Both the position numbers and the translations under genes were made by a program. DNA of 64,000 nt from Pyrus communis. Lineage: Eukaryota; Streptophyta; Magnoliopsida; Rosales; Rosaceae. This document shows positions 43,182-54,406 of the stretch, in pieces (the first letter of the stretch is position 1; the number at the start of each line of letters is the position of its first letter). Under the pieces are notes generated by a model. The model saw only the letters and a list, made by a program, of their open reading frames with translations, searched no databases and had not been told where the DNA came from. Location of the stretch: the NCBI RefSeq assembly GCF_963583255.1, contig NC_084804.1, forward strand, positions 25,423,061 to 25,487,060, read 5' to 3'.

Positions 43182-45016
43182 GATTTTAGTCATCTTCCCA
43201 CTTAAGTACATTCTTAATCATAGTCACCACATACTAGTTCACAATTAAGCATTTAAAACCATGTTTTCAATGTAGTAACATGCCTTAGAGAAATTGCTCA
43301 ATTCCTTACAAGATATGCACTCAATTTTCACTCAGATTTTCTAACTACACACCCTAATCTAGTTATATGTGAGAAGATTGATGTAAACATGAAAACGAAC
43401 ACTCACATATATGTATCACAAAGAAGGCAATTTCTGGAGTTAATAAGCATGTTTAGATATGATCTCATGAATGGAACGCTACTACTTAGATGCGAGAACA
43501 AGTGACACCATATGCTCATACCAAGTTCAAACTCCACAAATTGAAACACATAACACTCAAGATTGAAGTCACGGGTTGTAATAGGGCTTGGGGTGTTTGG
43601 CTAACAAAGAAGGGATATGGAAAACAAAGGTTCTTAAAGAAATAGTGAGCAAAGCATTTGAATCAACTTAGAATTCACTTTTGAATGCAAACTCAACTTT
43701 TGAACAAAAGGGGAGAATGTAGACAATTTAGGGCCAGATTTGGTGTTTTGGACCCTTTCTTCAACATTCAACACTTAATCACTCATTCTTTCATCTTTTC
43801 AAGCTCTTTTTCCTTTCTTCCTTTCTTTTCTTTTCTGTTTTTCTTTTTCATACGTTTTTCACAATTTTTCCTTTTCTTTTGAATCTCAAAACATACATGT
43901 AACTTTAAGAACAAACATTCCCTCCCCCACACTCATTTTCTTGCATAATGTAACTCAAAAGGAATTCATTTAAGTCATGCTCACTATCTTTTAAGAACGA
44001 GGGTGTGGACTATCCTAAACTAGGCTAGGTGAGGATAATGTGGGTTAACAAAGAATAAAGGCTAAACAAGGCTCAACGGGGTTAACTTAAACATATAATG
44101 AAGTAGGATACACGGCAATTTGGCTTTAGTGGTGGTCACTACACAACTTCTTCTTGAATATGTGTTATGCAAATCAATAACATGCTTTGAATGAAATGGG
44201 CATGAGTTCTAGCATTTGGAACTATATGATGAAACGCCTTCTAAGTAGTAACCAAGCAAAGAATAATGAGACCATGCAACGACTTTAGAAAACAATAATG
44301 CATAGATTTTAACTCTCCAAATAACGTTTAGGCTCAAGTCTCACAAGGTTGTAGCGTTTGTTTGAGTTCCTTCCTTCAAGCATGTTACAAAAACGAATTT
44401 TTCTTTTATGATTGCATGTGAAGTCATACATTATAACCATAACCAAGCGTATACCAAGAGTAAATCAAACTTTTCTCCATGTTTATAACTCTTTTTAACA
44501 GTCATGCAATTACAAACCAAATCCTCATCATTGTGTTGGAAGGTACCCTAAGACACAAACACACAAAAACGACTCAAAACACTCTTTTTAGGTTTTTCAA
44601 AACATGTTTTTCAAATTTTTATGTGATTTTCGGAGTTATAAAACAAAACACACTAAAACACTCTAAAACAGCTTAAAAAACACTTTAAAACAGCAAGGAA
44701 CAACACTTGAAGTTATGGGTGATAAAATCCCACGAATTTGCATCAAATATACTTAGTTACCCCCCCCCCCCCCCCACACACTTAAATCAAACATTGTCCT
44801 CAATGTTTTAAACATAAATGCACACAAAACACAAGTAAACACACAAACAGCAACTAAACAACATAACATGGCAGATTAGAAACAACAACAAAGAAAAGGG
44901 TTTAAGGAACGCAAATCTGGAATTTGGGGGATTCCTAGGGCTTCCTTTGTTGAATGGATGGGTTGCCTCCCACATAGCTCTTGCTTTAACGTCGTACAGC
45001 CGGACGAACACCTCCA
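43182..45016 (-). other. Non-coding 3' region of F
   Basis: Reverse complement of the region downstream of gag-pro in D. PPT-like motifs appear as CCCCC-ACACT near 43924-43933 and as a 16-base C run (44760-44775) before ACACACTTAAATC. The adjoining phrase ACATTGTCCTCAATGT is conserved. An A/G tract (T/C on this strand) is at 43790-43880. No gene. Confidence 0.65.
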
Positions 45017-48000
45017 TCAAGCTTCAAGGGAGGCCACGGCATGGAGGGGTGTTTCCTCCTTCTTCCTTTCACCACTTTCGTAATATAGCTCAATGAATGG
45101 GAGGGGATAGTGATCCTCCCTAATGGTGGTGTTTTGGTTCCGAAAGTCCATGTAAATGTTCCCACCACCTTGAAATCGGTTGGGCACCTGCACCAAAGAA
45201 GGTAACAACCTATTAATTGAAATGGGAATGGAAATTGGGATTGAAGACTTACAAACATATGGTGGTGAAGGCTCAAAATCGGCAGCCCTCTCAACAATGT
45301 CACCATGGCTACTTTCGGCCATATTGGGTGGTTGTAGGGCAATCACTCCAAGTTCTTCTCCAATGGTGGTTCTTGATAGGAGCATATTCATGCGACTTAA
45401 ATGGCTTGTTCTCGTGCATTTACGTTATGTTTCTTTAGTTATTTTAGTCCTTTAAGCTATTTTCGTGTGTTTGTAGGTCCAAAGGGCTAAAGGAGCAAAA
45501 AGATGCATTTTGGAGACTTTTGGAGCACTTTTGGGCTAAGGATGGATAGCTTATGCTTGGCGCCAAAATGTTGGACGAAATTGAAGACCAAAGTGTTGGA
45601 ACTTTGTTCCCTTTAGTTTTAGGACATTTAAACCTTTCCAATTCCCTTATGCCGTGCATCTCCACCTTTCTCCCAAAACCATACACATGCATTCATTATT
45701 CATTCCCTCACATGCTCCCATTACTTATCATCACCACTTATCACTTATCATAACCACATATCATATCACTTATCATTCACCACTTATCACTTATCATATC
45801 ATTCACCACTTATCATTCATCACTTATCATTCACCACTTATCATTCATAAAACACATGCATTCACATGTTTTCACAATCCAACTCACATGCACATTCATC
45901 CACCTTTCTCCCTAAAACCGTGCACATGCAAACACATTCACCCACATGCATTTCCACCCACATGCTATCCCATTTCAGATTGTCATTTCCCCTTTAATCA
46001 ACACATGCATCCCCTCACCAAGAAATCATTCATTCCACATGCAATCAGAAAATCCACTTCATTGCACATGCATTCATTTAATCCACATGCATCTCCATAA
46101 TCAATCAAAAACACCCATGCCGTGGCTCCTCTCCCATTTCCAGATTTCCCCTTTGCATTTCCCCTTCATAAATCAGCCACATGCATTTTAATCATTCAAT
46201 CACACCAACACACATTCAATCTCCAACCTTTGCCGTGCATTACTCATCAGATTCCCAACATTTCACATGCATTCCATCTTTTAATATTAATCACTTGCAC
46301 ATTCACCTTGCATTTGCAGAAAATCCACTTCATAACACATGCATCTTGGCAGATTTCACATGCACTCATGCACATTCACCTTAATCATTCACATAGCTTT
46401 AATTCACATGCAAACACATTGCATTACCATTCACCACCAGAAAATCACCATCATTGCCGTGAGTTTCATACACTTTCCAGCCATTCCACATGCCATTGTC
46501 ATTCCACTTCATTTCACCTTGCATTTTCAGATTATTCCTTCATCATTGCACCACACATTCATTGCACATGCTTTCACATTCAACATTCCAGAAATCCTCT
46601 CAAAACCGTGCATTCCCTTTCATTTCTGTCAACACACATGCAATTCCAGATTTCACATGCACACACAAACATTAGCACATGCAACCTAGCTGTCATGTTC
46701 CCCCCCATTTCACCTATAAATACTCATTCATTCACATTCACTCTTCCATACACATTTCAGTCACAACACTCTTCCATTTCAGAATGTAGACATCAAACTT
46801 CCCTTGTGCCGTGCCCTCCCTTACAATCCAAACACCATCCTTCCATTTTCACCACTCCCCAAACCATTCACACCATCAAACTATCCCTAGACCTTGTGCT
46901 ACAACGAAGAGGAAGAGAAGAGTGCCTAAACGTTCATACAATTCAAGTTTGAGTTGTTGGAATGTTTAGGTGTTTCTTTGATTTCAATGTTTAAATTCAA
47001 TAGTCTTTGTTTTGTACGAATGAGGAATGGAAGAGAAGAGTGCCTAAACGTTCATACAATTCAAGTTTGAGTTGTTGGAATGTTTAGGTGTTTCTTTGAT
47101 TCTCTTTGTTTTGTACCATGAGGAACTAAACCCCCCTTTGGTTAGGGGGTGATTCGAATATATGTTTATGCAATTGGAAATCATTTTATTATGCAAGTAT
47201 AACATGTATGGAGATGAACCCCTTAGCCATTCTATCATCCATTCATTCCATTCCATCAAATTCGTTTTACAATCTGTTTAGTTTATTAACTTGTTTTGTT
47301 ATTTCAATTTTCGTCAATTTAAAACCCCCCTTTACTTTCTTATTCTTTAGTGTTTAGAATTTGTTTAGTTTATGTTTTAAAGTGTTTTGATTCAATTTTA
47401 TTTCCCAATTTCGTCCAAATTCACCAAAGTGCTCAAAACTGCCCAGAAAGTGATTTTAAGGCAGTTTTGAGTGTTTTGGGTGATGTTTGAGTCTTTTGGT
47501 TTGTTTTAATGTTTTAAGTGTTTAGTTTTACATTCTTTGAGTTAGTTTAGTGTTTTATATTGTGTTTTTACGTTCTTGAGTCAAGTTATTACTTAATTTC
47601 GTCCAAATTTGTGTTTGTGCTCAAATCTGCCCAGAAAGTGGTTTTTAGGCAGATTTGCCACTTTCTGGGCAGATTTGAGTGTGTTTGTGTTGTTTTGAGT
47701 CTTTTGGTTTGTCTTAGTGTTTTAAAGTTTAGTTTTGCATTCTTTGAGTCTAGTATAGTGTTTCATATTGTTATTTTACGTTTTTGAGTCAAATCCAAGT
47801 GGTTAACAATCCCTCCTAATCCCCGGTCTAGAACGATCCCTACTTATACATATACTACAATTTGACGAAAAGAGGGTTTAATTTGTGTGCGTATAAATCT
47901 CGCATCAGTTCTTGGTACATCATTCGTGATAAGTGTGGATCCTTTCGACCCTATGTCCTTATGCACATCTATGACAAAACAAGAATGACTATCGTTAGGA

Positions 48001-50375
48001 TTCTTAATAGAGTCATAAACATTGAATTTAATTATATCACCACCAAACTCCTTTGTTAGTGCTCCCTTGGCCACATCAATCTTTGTTTGGGCTGTTTTCA
48101 TGAACGGACGACCTAGCAAGATTGGCAAAGATGGAGCATGGCTCGAATCCTCCATTTCTAAGACATAAAAATCTGCAGGAAACATGAGATGATTGACCTG
48201 CACTAAAACATCCTCAAGGACTCCCTTGGGATAAACATTAGAACGATCGGCCAATTGAATTATAACGCCATCTTGTTTTAACTCACCAAGGTTCATAGAT
48301 GCATAAATGGAATATGGCATGACATTTATTGATGCACCTAAATCTAACATGGCAGATTTACAACGAGTATTACCAATGACACATGGAATTGTAAAACTAC
48401 CCGGATCCTTGCATTTAGGGGGCAGTTTCCTTTGCAAGATGGCTGACACGTTTTCACCCACTTTTACAACCTCCTTGGTCGAAATCTTCCTCTTATTAGT
48501 GCAAAGTTCCTTCAAGAACTTGGCGTACCTCGGGACTTGCTTAATTGCATCCAAAAGAGGGATATTGACTTGAACTTTCCGAAACGTCTTGAGAATGTCC
48601 TTTTCTGCTTCCTCTTTCTTTGTTTGCATGAACCTGCTAGGAAAAGGCACATTCGAAGGACAAACATTAGTGGGAACTGAACTTGACACGTTTTTACCTT
48701 TAATGGACCGATTTGAGGTCTTAGAACCATTCAAGGCCGGCGGCAAAGGTGTTTCCACCTTTGCCGTGGGTAGGCTTTGTTCCTCTTCTTCGATTCTCAA
48801 CTCTTCCTCCTCATTGGAACGTGGTTTGGATGGTCCGTGGTCAGATCCAACTTGCTTCCCACTTCGCAAACTTATGGCGTTTGTAGATTCGAATCCACCT
48901 TTCGGATTCACCTGCGTTGAACTTGGTAACTTACCTTGTTCTCTACTAAATTGCCCCATGAATTCAGCCATTTGTCCCACTTGTCTCTTCAACTCAGTCA
49001 CCTCTCGAGCTTGATTTTGCACCTCATTGGCGTAATTGTGCATGTCCTTTGCTTGTTTTTCTTGCCCCTGCGCCAATGTAGTTAGCAATTGAATAACTTG
49101 AGAATTATCAAAAGACGAACCTGAGTTGTTTTGGGACGATGGTGGTTGGTTGGATTGGTATGGCCGTGGGAACCCAGGGGGATTTTGTTGAAATCCCCTT
49201 TGTTGTGCAGATTGTTGGGGCTCTCTCCACTTGAAATTAGGGTGATCTCTCCATCCGGGGTTGTAGGTGTTGGAGTACGGATCATAATTGGGTTGGTTTT
49301 GGCCTTGGAAACCAATGGCATTGGCAGATTCCCATCCTCCATTCTCTATCAACTGAGGGCATGTCTCGGATGGATGCCCTTGCATTGAACACACGCCACA
49401 CACTTGGTTTTCTTGTGGTTTTGACCCCTTGACAACCTGAGACACAAGAGAAGTAAGATTAGCCAATTGTGATTGAATGTCAGAAATTGCACTTACCTCA
49501 TTTACACTTTGTTGCCGTGGCCCCTCTCTTTGTCCAACACCTTCATATTGTTGAGCATTGTGTGCTCGGTTTGCAATTAGAGTTTTGGCATCCACCGGAG
49601 TCTTGTCCACTAATGCACCACCCGCTGAGGCATCTAGCATTTGACGTTCCATGGGAAGGAGTCCCTCGTAGAAATATTGAATGAGCAGCTCCTCCTTCAT
49701 TTGATGCTATGGACATGAAGCAACAAGTGATTTAAAACGTTCATAATAAGATGGAAACGACTCACCTTGATTTTGTTGGATGCCACTAATTCGTTTCCTC
49801 AAGAGAATGATCTTTGCAGTGGGAAAGAATTTCTTTAAGAATGCACGTTTCATACTTTCCCAAGAATTGACAGTTCCGGGGGCCAATTCAAACAACCAAT
49901 CTTTGGCCTTGTCCACAAGGGAATATGGAAAGGCCTTCATCTTCATAATACTCCCATCCACGTTGATGGGTGTCATACTTGAGCAAACTACTTCAAATTC
50001 CTTAAGATGTTTGTTAGGATCTTCCATGGACAGCCCATGGAATTTAGGAATATGATGTAATAAACTAGACTTAAGTTCAAATTCGTCCGTCTTACCTTGA
50101 GCTGTCGTGGGGTATTGTATACATAAAGGAACGGCATTATCCATACCTGAGGCAGAGAGCTCTTTGATGGTTCGATTGTCCACGGCCATGGTTTGTACTT
50201 CCTCCACAAACTGTGACGTGGCCTCTCCTTCCTCACCTCCTTCGTCAAACTCGGATGTAGAGCTAGAAGCCGGTGGGTTAGGGTTTTGTTGAGTCTTTTG
50301 CTTCCTCAAGGTCCGCTCAAAATCGTCGTCAAAGTCCAAAATATTCTAATGAACAGGTTGGGAACTTCGAGTCAT
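45017..50375 (-). pseudogene. gag-pro: Gag-protease pseudogene of element F
   Basis: Homologous to the D polyprotein along its length. It starts MTRSS (50375-50373), but codon 10 is TAG (50348-50346) and a second TAG (49709-49707) replaces the Gln codon of D in the SCP-HQMKEE region. Otherwise the frame stays open through the CCHC knuckle (CGVCSMQGHPSETC), NTYNPGWRDHPNFKW, LRSGKQV, the DLGAS protease site and ILLGRPFM. A solo LTR with a GTTCT duplication splits it between the VPRT and TIGEELGV segments. Beyond the LTR, 45368-45017 encodes the same tail with the reverse-transcriptase remnant REDHYPLPFIE. The shared tail shows that F and D descend from one pol-deleted ancestor. Confidence 0.88.
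45374..47907 (+). repeat. Solo LTR inserted in the F gag-pro pseudogene
   Basis: 2534 bp, TGATAGGAGC to CTCGCATCA, flanked by GTTCT (45369-45373 and 47908-47912). U3 has CTTATC (45727-45850) and CACATGCA repeats, TATA box 46715-46722, two leader hairpins. About 470 bp of R are missing at the joint near 47170 relative to G, with ATGC microhomology. A 22-bp perfect inverted repeat is at 47620-47679. The ORF 46122-46952 spans U3 simple sequence and is not a gene. Confidence 0.93.
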
Positions 50376-50465
50376 ACACTAGTACCTGAAAACAATGAAA
50401 TAAATAAATCAGTAACCAAGATAGAAAACAAACGAAAAATAACGAGGGATTAGCAAAGTTGCTAA

Positions 50466-50524
50466 TCCCCAGCAACGGCGCCAAAATTTGCATCCTTACT
50501 ACGGGGATTAGCAACTTTGCGCCA
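50466..50524 (-). other. Primer-binding site of F, with a partial second copy
   Basis: A full-length PBS match (50466-50483, one base changed: GTTGCTGGGG for GTTGCCGGGG) is separated from the LTR by an extra ~45 bp. Directly at the LTR a second, broken PBS is seen (GGCGC, then the downstream flank GCAAAGTTGCTAATCCCC). The leader start therefore appears partly duplicated. Confidence 0.75.
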
Positions 50525-50529
50525 AAATT

Positions 50530-52623
50530 TGATGCGAAAATAGTTAAGCACACAAATTAACCCTCTCGTTGTCAAATTGTAGTAAGGATGCAAGTAGGGA
50601 TCGTTCTGGACCGGGGATTAGGAGGGCTTGCTAAAACCTCTAAACTGACTTAAAAACATAAAAACAAAGTTAAAAACGTTCACAAAGACTCAAAGGACTC
50701 AAAACAGGTTCAAAAGACTCAAAACTGCCTAAAAACACTAAATAGGCAGTTTCTGACCTTTAACACAATTTTGGACGAATTTAAGGTTATGGTTTGATTC
50801 AAAACACTTTAAAACACAAATTAAACAGATTCTAAACAATATAGAACAAGAAAGTAAAGGGGGTTTTTGATTTGACGAAAATTGAAATAACAAAACAAAG
50901 TATAGAACTAGGCAGATTGTAAAACGAATTTTGAAACAAGATGATGGATGGATTAGTTAGAGGTCCATTCTCCACACATGACACATGTATATATGAATCG
51001 ATTTTCCAATTGCTTTTCATTAACTATGATGCTCAACACCCCAAGTTAGCCGTGGACAGCACTTTTCTAACTTTCAAGTTTTCCATAAGTTATTGAATTG
51101 GATGGGAATGTGCATACAACAACTCAAAACATTCTCTAAAAGTCCCTTACGTGAAAAGCACAATAAAGGTACAATCAAGGATCATTAAGTTTAATGAAAA
51201 CTATAAGTATTGACGAGGCAATTGTTACTATGAAAAGCATGAAACTCTTGCCAAGAATTCAATTAATGCGGTTGTGACTAGCAATCTTCACTACTCATGT
51301 TTATAAACTTGTGACGATTAGGTGAAACTCGTTTATAAACTACCATCGAGTTTATGCATGAAGACTAAGTATGCATCCCTAATCAACATACAAAAACAAG
51401 TTTTTAATAAACAGATAATTGAATTGCAATCACAACTTAACAAATCACAATTGGAAGAAATCAATTCATATTTCAAACATGTTCATGGCTTCAAACTTTC
51501 CCCTAACTAATTAGGGGTTTAGCCACTCATGATTACAGCAAACTTAGAAAGTAATAGCAAAGTAAACATTGAAAACAAGAACAAAGTACACCTAAAACAC
51601 TCCAATCTGCAAGCATGAAACGTTTTAGGCCTCCTTCCTCTCCTAGTTGCTGCGGCACAAGGGGTTATGGTGAGTTTTGGGGATTATGGATGATGTGGAA
51701 TGATGTGTTTAGGATAGGGATGGACGTAGGGGATGGCAAGGGTTGTTTTTGGGCAGAAAGTATGAAGAATGGTGAAGTATGGATGTGTTAGAGGGAGGGG
51801 ATGAATTTCTGGCGTGAATGGTGAATGAATCAATGTTTTGTGGCTGCAACAAGGAGGTTTATTAATAGGATTTCAGGAATTAAAACCCTAGGTTATTTAG
51901 GTAAACAGAAATTAAGTCAAAGACTCTAGAAATAGGAAAGAATACTCCCCCTTGCACGGCAAGGAAGAGGAAGGGTCAAAGGAAGTGCACGGCAAGGCTT
52001 TTCAGAAATAGGTAAGTGTTTAATTCCCTAAATCAATTCTAAGAATCAGGAATTAAGTTAAATCCCTTTAGAATAGGTAATTGAAATCAGGAATTAGGGG
52101 AAAAAGGCTAAGTCTTGCGGCACAAGGGAGGAAAAGAAAGGGAAAGTGCAAAACTTGCAGATTTTTGGAGAAAAGGAATGTATAGGTTCGGCTAAGGCTT
52201 TTAAGAAAGGGATTGTGACATAATCTTGCAGATTTTAGGAGAGAAGAGGAAGGTAAGGTGCGGCACATGTCTAGGGCTTCTAGAACATGTGATTTAGGCA
52301 ACCACATTATATGGAAACTTGCATAATTGGAAACCTTTCAAGAATAGAAACTCCCCATAATGGAAACTAGTTTCCAATTCTTGATTCCTCCTTCTTCCTT
52401 CGATTCTAGGCTCACTTGGTCTTCAATTTCGTCCAATGCTTTGGCTCCAAGCATAAGCTATCCATCCTTAGCCCAAAAGTGCTCCAAAATGCACCATTTT
52501 GCTTCCTTAGCCATATAAACCTAAAAACACACAAAAGAAGCATAAAGGACTAGAATAACTAAGGAAACACAACGTAAATGCACGAGAACAGACCAATTAA
52601 GTCGCATAAATATGCTCCTATCA
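50530..52623 (-). repeat. 5' LTR of element F
   Basis: 2094 bp. TGATGCG at 50530 is its 3' end and GCTCCTATCA ending 52623 its 5' end. It is the most diverged LTR here. It has a single leader hairpin (51591-51629), an A/T-extended C/G hairpin (51500-51517), and no CATGCA array. U3 holds GCACGGCAAGG and related repeats (51955-52130). Confidence 0.88.
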
Positions 52624-53222
52624 CTCACCTAGCCTAGAGTAGGACCACCCATACCTTTGTTCTTGAAGCATAGTAAAAGCATAACTCAAGATGAATTCCT
52701 TTTGATCATTGCATTGCAGAAAACAAGTGTGGGGGAAGGATTCTTGATATATGGGTGTGCCAAAGTCTTGAATGAGGCACAACAAAGAAAAGAAAAAAAA
52801 AAAAAAAAGAAAAAAAATTTTCGTGGAAAATAAGAAGAAAAAAAGAAAAGTTGTGAAAAGAATGAAAAAGGAGTTGAAAAGATGTGAAAAAGTGTTCTCA
52901 AGTGTTGTTTGTTGAAGGAAGGGTCCAAAACATTGAATTCGGCCCTAATTGATTGCTTGAACCTTCCCTTTGAGTTTAAAGGTTGATTTCTGTATTCTAA
53001 AGGGAATTCTAAGTTCAATTCCATTATGTTGCTTACTATTGCTTTAAAGAACGTTTGTTTTCCCTATCCTTTCGTTGTTAGCCAACTCCCCAAGCCCCGT
53101 TACAACCCTTGACTTTAATCTTGAGTGTTGTGTGTTTCAATTTGTGGAGTTTGAATTTGGTTTGAGCATATGGTGTCACTGGTTCTCGCATCTAAGTAGT
53201 AGCGTTCCATTCATGAGATCAT
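52624..53222 (+). mobile_element. Plus-strand internal fragment
   Basis: Matches D from about 38390 to 38985, including the second PPT-like motif (AAGTGTGGGGG near 52726) and the A/G tract (52790-52870). Cut on the left by F and on the right by a minus-strand LTR at 53223. Non-coding. The minus-strand ORF 52686-53024 is a shadow of the A/G tract. Confidence 0.75.
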
Positions 53223-53939
53223 TGATGCGAGAATTATACGCGCACAAATTAAACCCTCTTTTTGTCAATTGTAGTATAAGTATAAGTAGGGATCGTTCTG
53301 GACTGGGGATTAGGAGGGATTGCAAATCACTTGGAAACTGACTCAAAAACGTAAAAACACAAAATAAAATACTATACTAGACTCAAATATTGCAAAACTA
53401 AACTTTAAAACACTAAAACAAACCAAAAGACTCAAACAGTACCCAAAGCACTCGAAACTGCCTTAAAAACACTTTCTGGGCAGTTTTGAGCACCTTAAGT
53501 ACTTTGGACGAATTTGGGAAACAAAATGAATCAAAACACTTATAAACACAAACTAAATGTATTTCTAACTAATCTAACACTTTAAAATAAATGGGGGATT
53601 GGTTTTGGATGAATTTGAAAACAAAACAAAAACTTGGAAACAAAACAGATTGTAAAACGAAGAATGATGAGAAACTAGTTAGAGGGTTCCTTATCCACAC
53701 ATGAACATAAGCATATAATTTGACTCCCAGTTATGACTTCAACAAACGATGAATGACAATGCTCCAAGTTAATTAGGTCCGCTTAAATTAACTTTCAGAT
53801 TTCCCTAGATTCATTGGATTGAATGGGATACGCATTACAACCAAATTATTCCTAATCAAAGTCCCTAACATGGAATACGCATGATAGAGACATTCAACAA
53901 AGATCATTAAGTTCAACGGAAATCATAAACATCGACTAG
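53223..53939 (-). repeat. Minus-strand LTR fragment
   Basis: Starts at a clean LTR 3' terminus (TGATGCGAG) and resembles 2165-2900. Interrupted at 53940 by another LTR terminus. If these are insertions, the left target duplications would be ATCAT (53218-53222) and ACTAG (53935-53939). Confidence 0.75.
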
Positions 53940-54295
53940 TGATGCGAGATTTATACGCACACAAATTAAACCCTCTTTTTGACAATTGTAGTATAAGTAT
54001 AAGTAGGGATCGTTCTGGACCGGGGATTAGGAGGGATTGTTAATCACTTGGATTTGACTCAAAAACGTAAGAACACAATATAAAACACTATACTAGACTC
54101 AAAGAATGCAAAACTAAACTTTAAAACACTAAAACAAACCAAAAGACTCAAACATCACCCAAAACACTCAAAACTGCCTTAAAAACACTTTCTGGGCAGT
54201 TTTGAGCACTTTGGTGAATTTGGACGAATTTGTGTAATAAATTGAATGAAAACACTTAGAAACATAAACTAAGACACTTTCTAACTGATAGGAGC
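53940..54295 (-). repeat. Minus-strand LTR fragment
   Basis: Starts TGATGCGAG at 53940, contains the stem-loop near 54166-54207, and is cut at 54296 by a plus-strand LTR start. Implied duplication CTAAC (54291-54295). Confidence 0.75.
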
Positions 54296-54406
54296 ATATT
54301 TATGCGCCTTAGTTAGCTAGTTCTTATGCATTTTTGTTATGTTTTCTTCGTTAAAGTAGTCTTTTAAGCTACTTTCATGTGTTTTCAGGTTTAAAGGACA
54401 TATTAC
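54296..54406 (+). repeat. Plus-strand LTR head fragment
   Basis: Only the first 111 bp of an LTR of a third subtype (TGATAGGAGCATATTTATGC), cut at 54407 by element G. Implied duplication ATTAC (54402-54406). Confidence 0.75.

Larger units (their letters stand above)
43182..52623 (-). mobile_element. Element F: truncated minus-strand gag-pro element, split by a solo LTR
   Basis: The 5' LTR is on the right (50530-52623), then a PBS, a gag-pro pseudogene, and the non-coding 3' region running leftwards to 43182, where it ends against E before reaching its PPT and 3' LTR. A solo LTR (45374-47907) interrupts it. F is more diverged from the other elements than they are from each other, and it has in-frame stops, so it is older. 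Confidence 0.85.

Noticed and set aside
47844..47907. C-terminal residues DARFIRTQIKPSF... of the F gag-pro frame
   Set aside because: They are translated from the inserted solo LTR and are not part of the ancestral protein.
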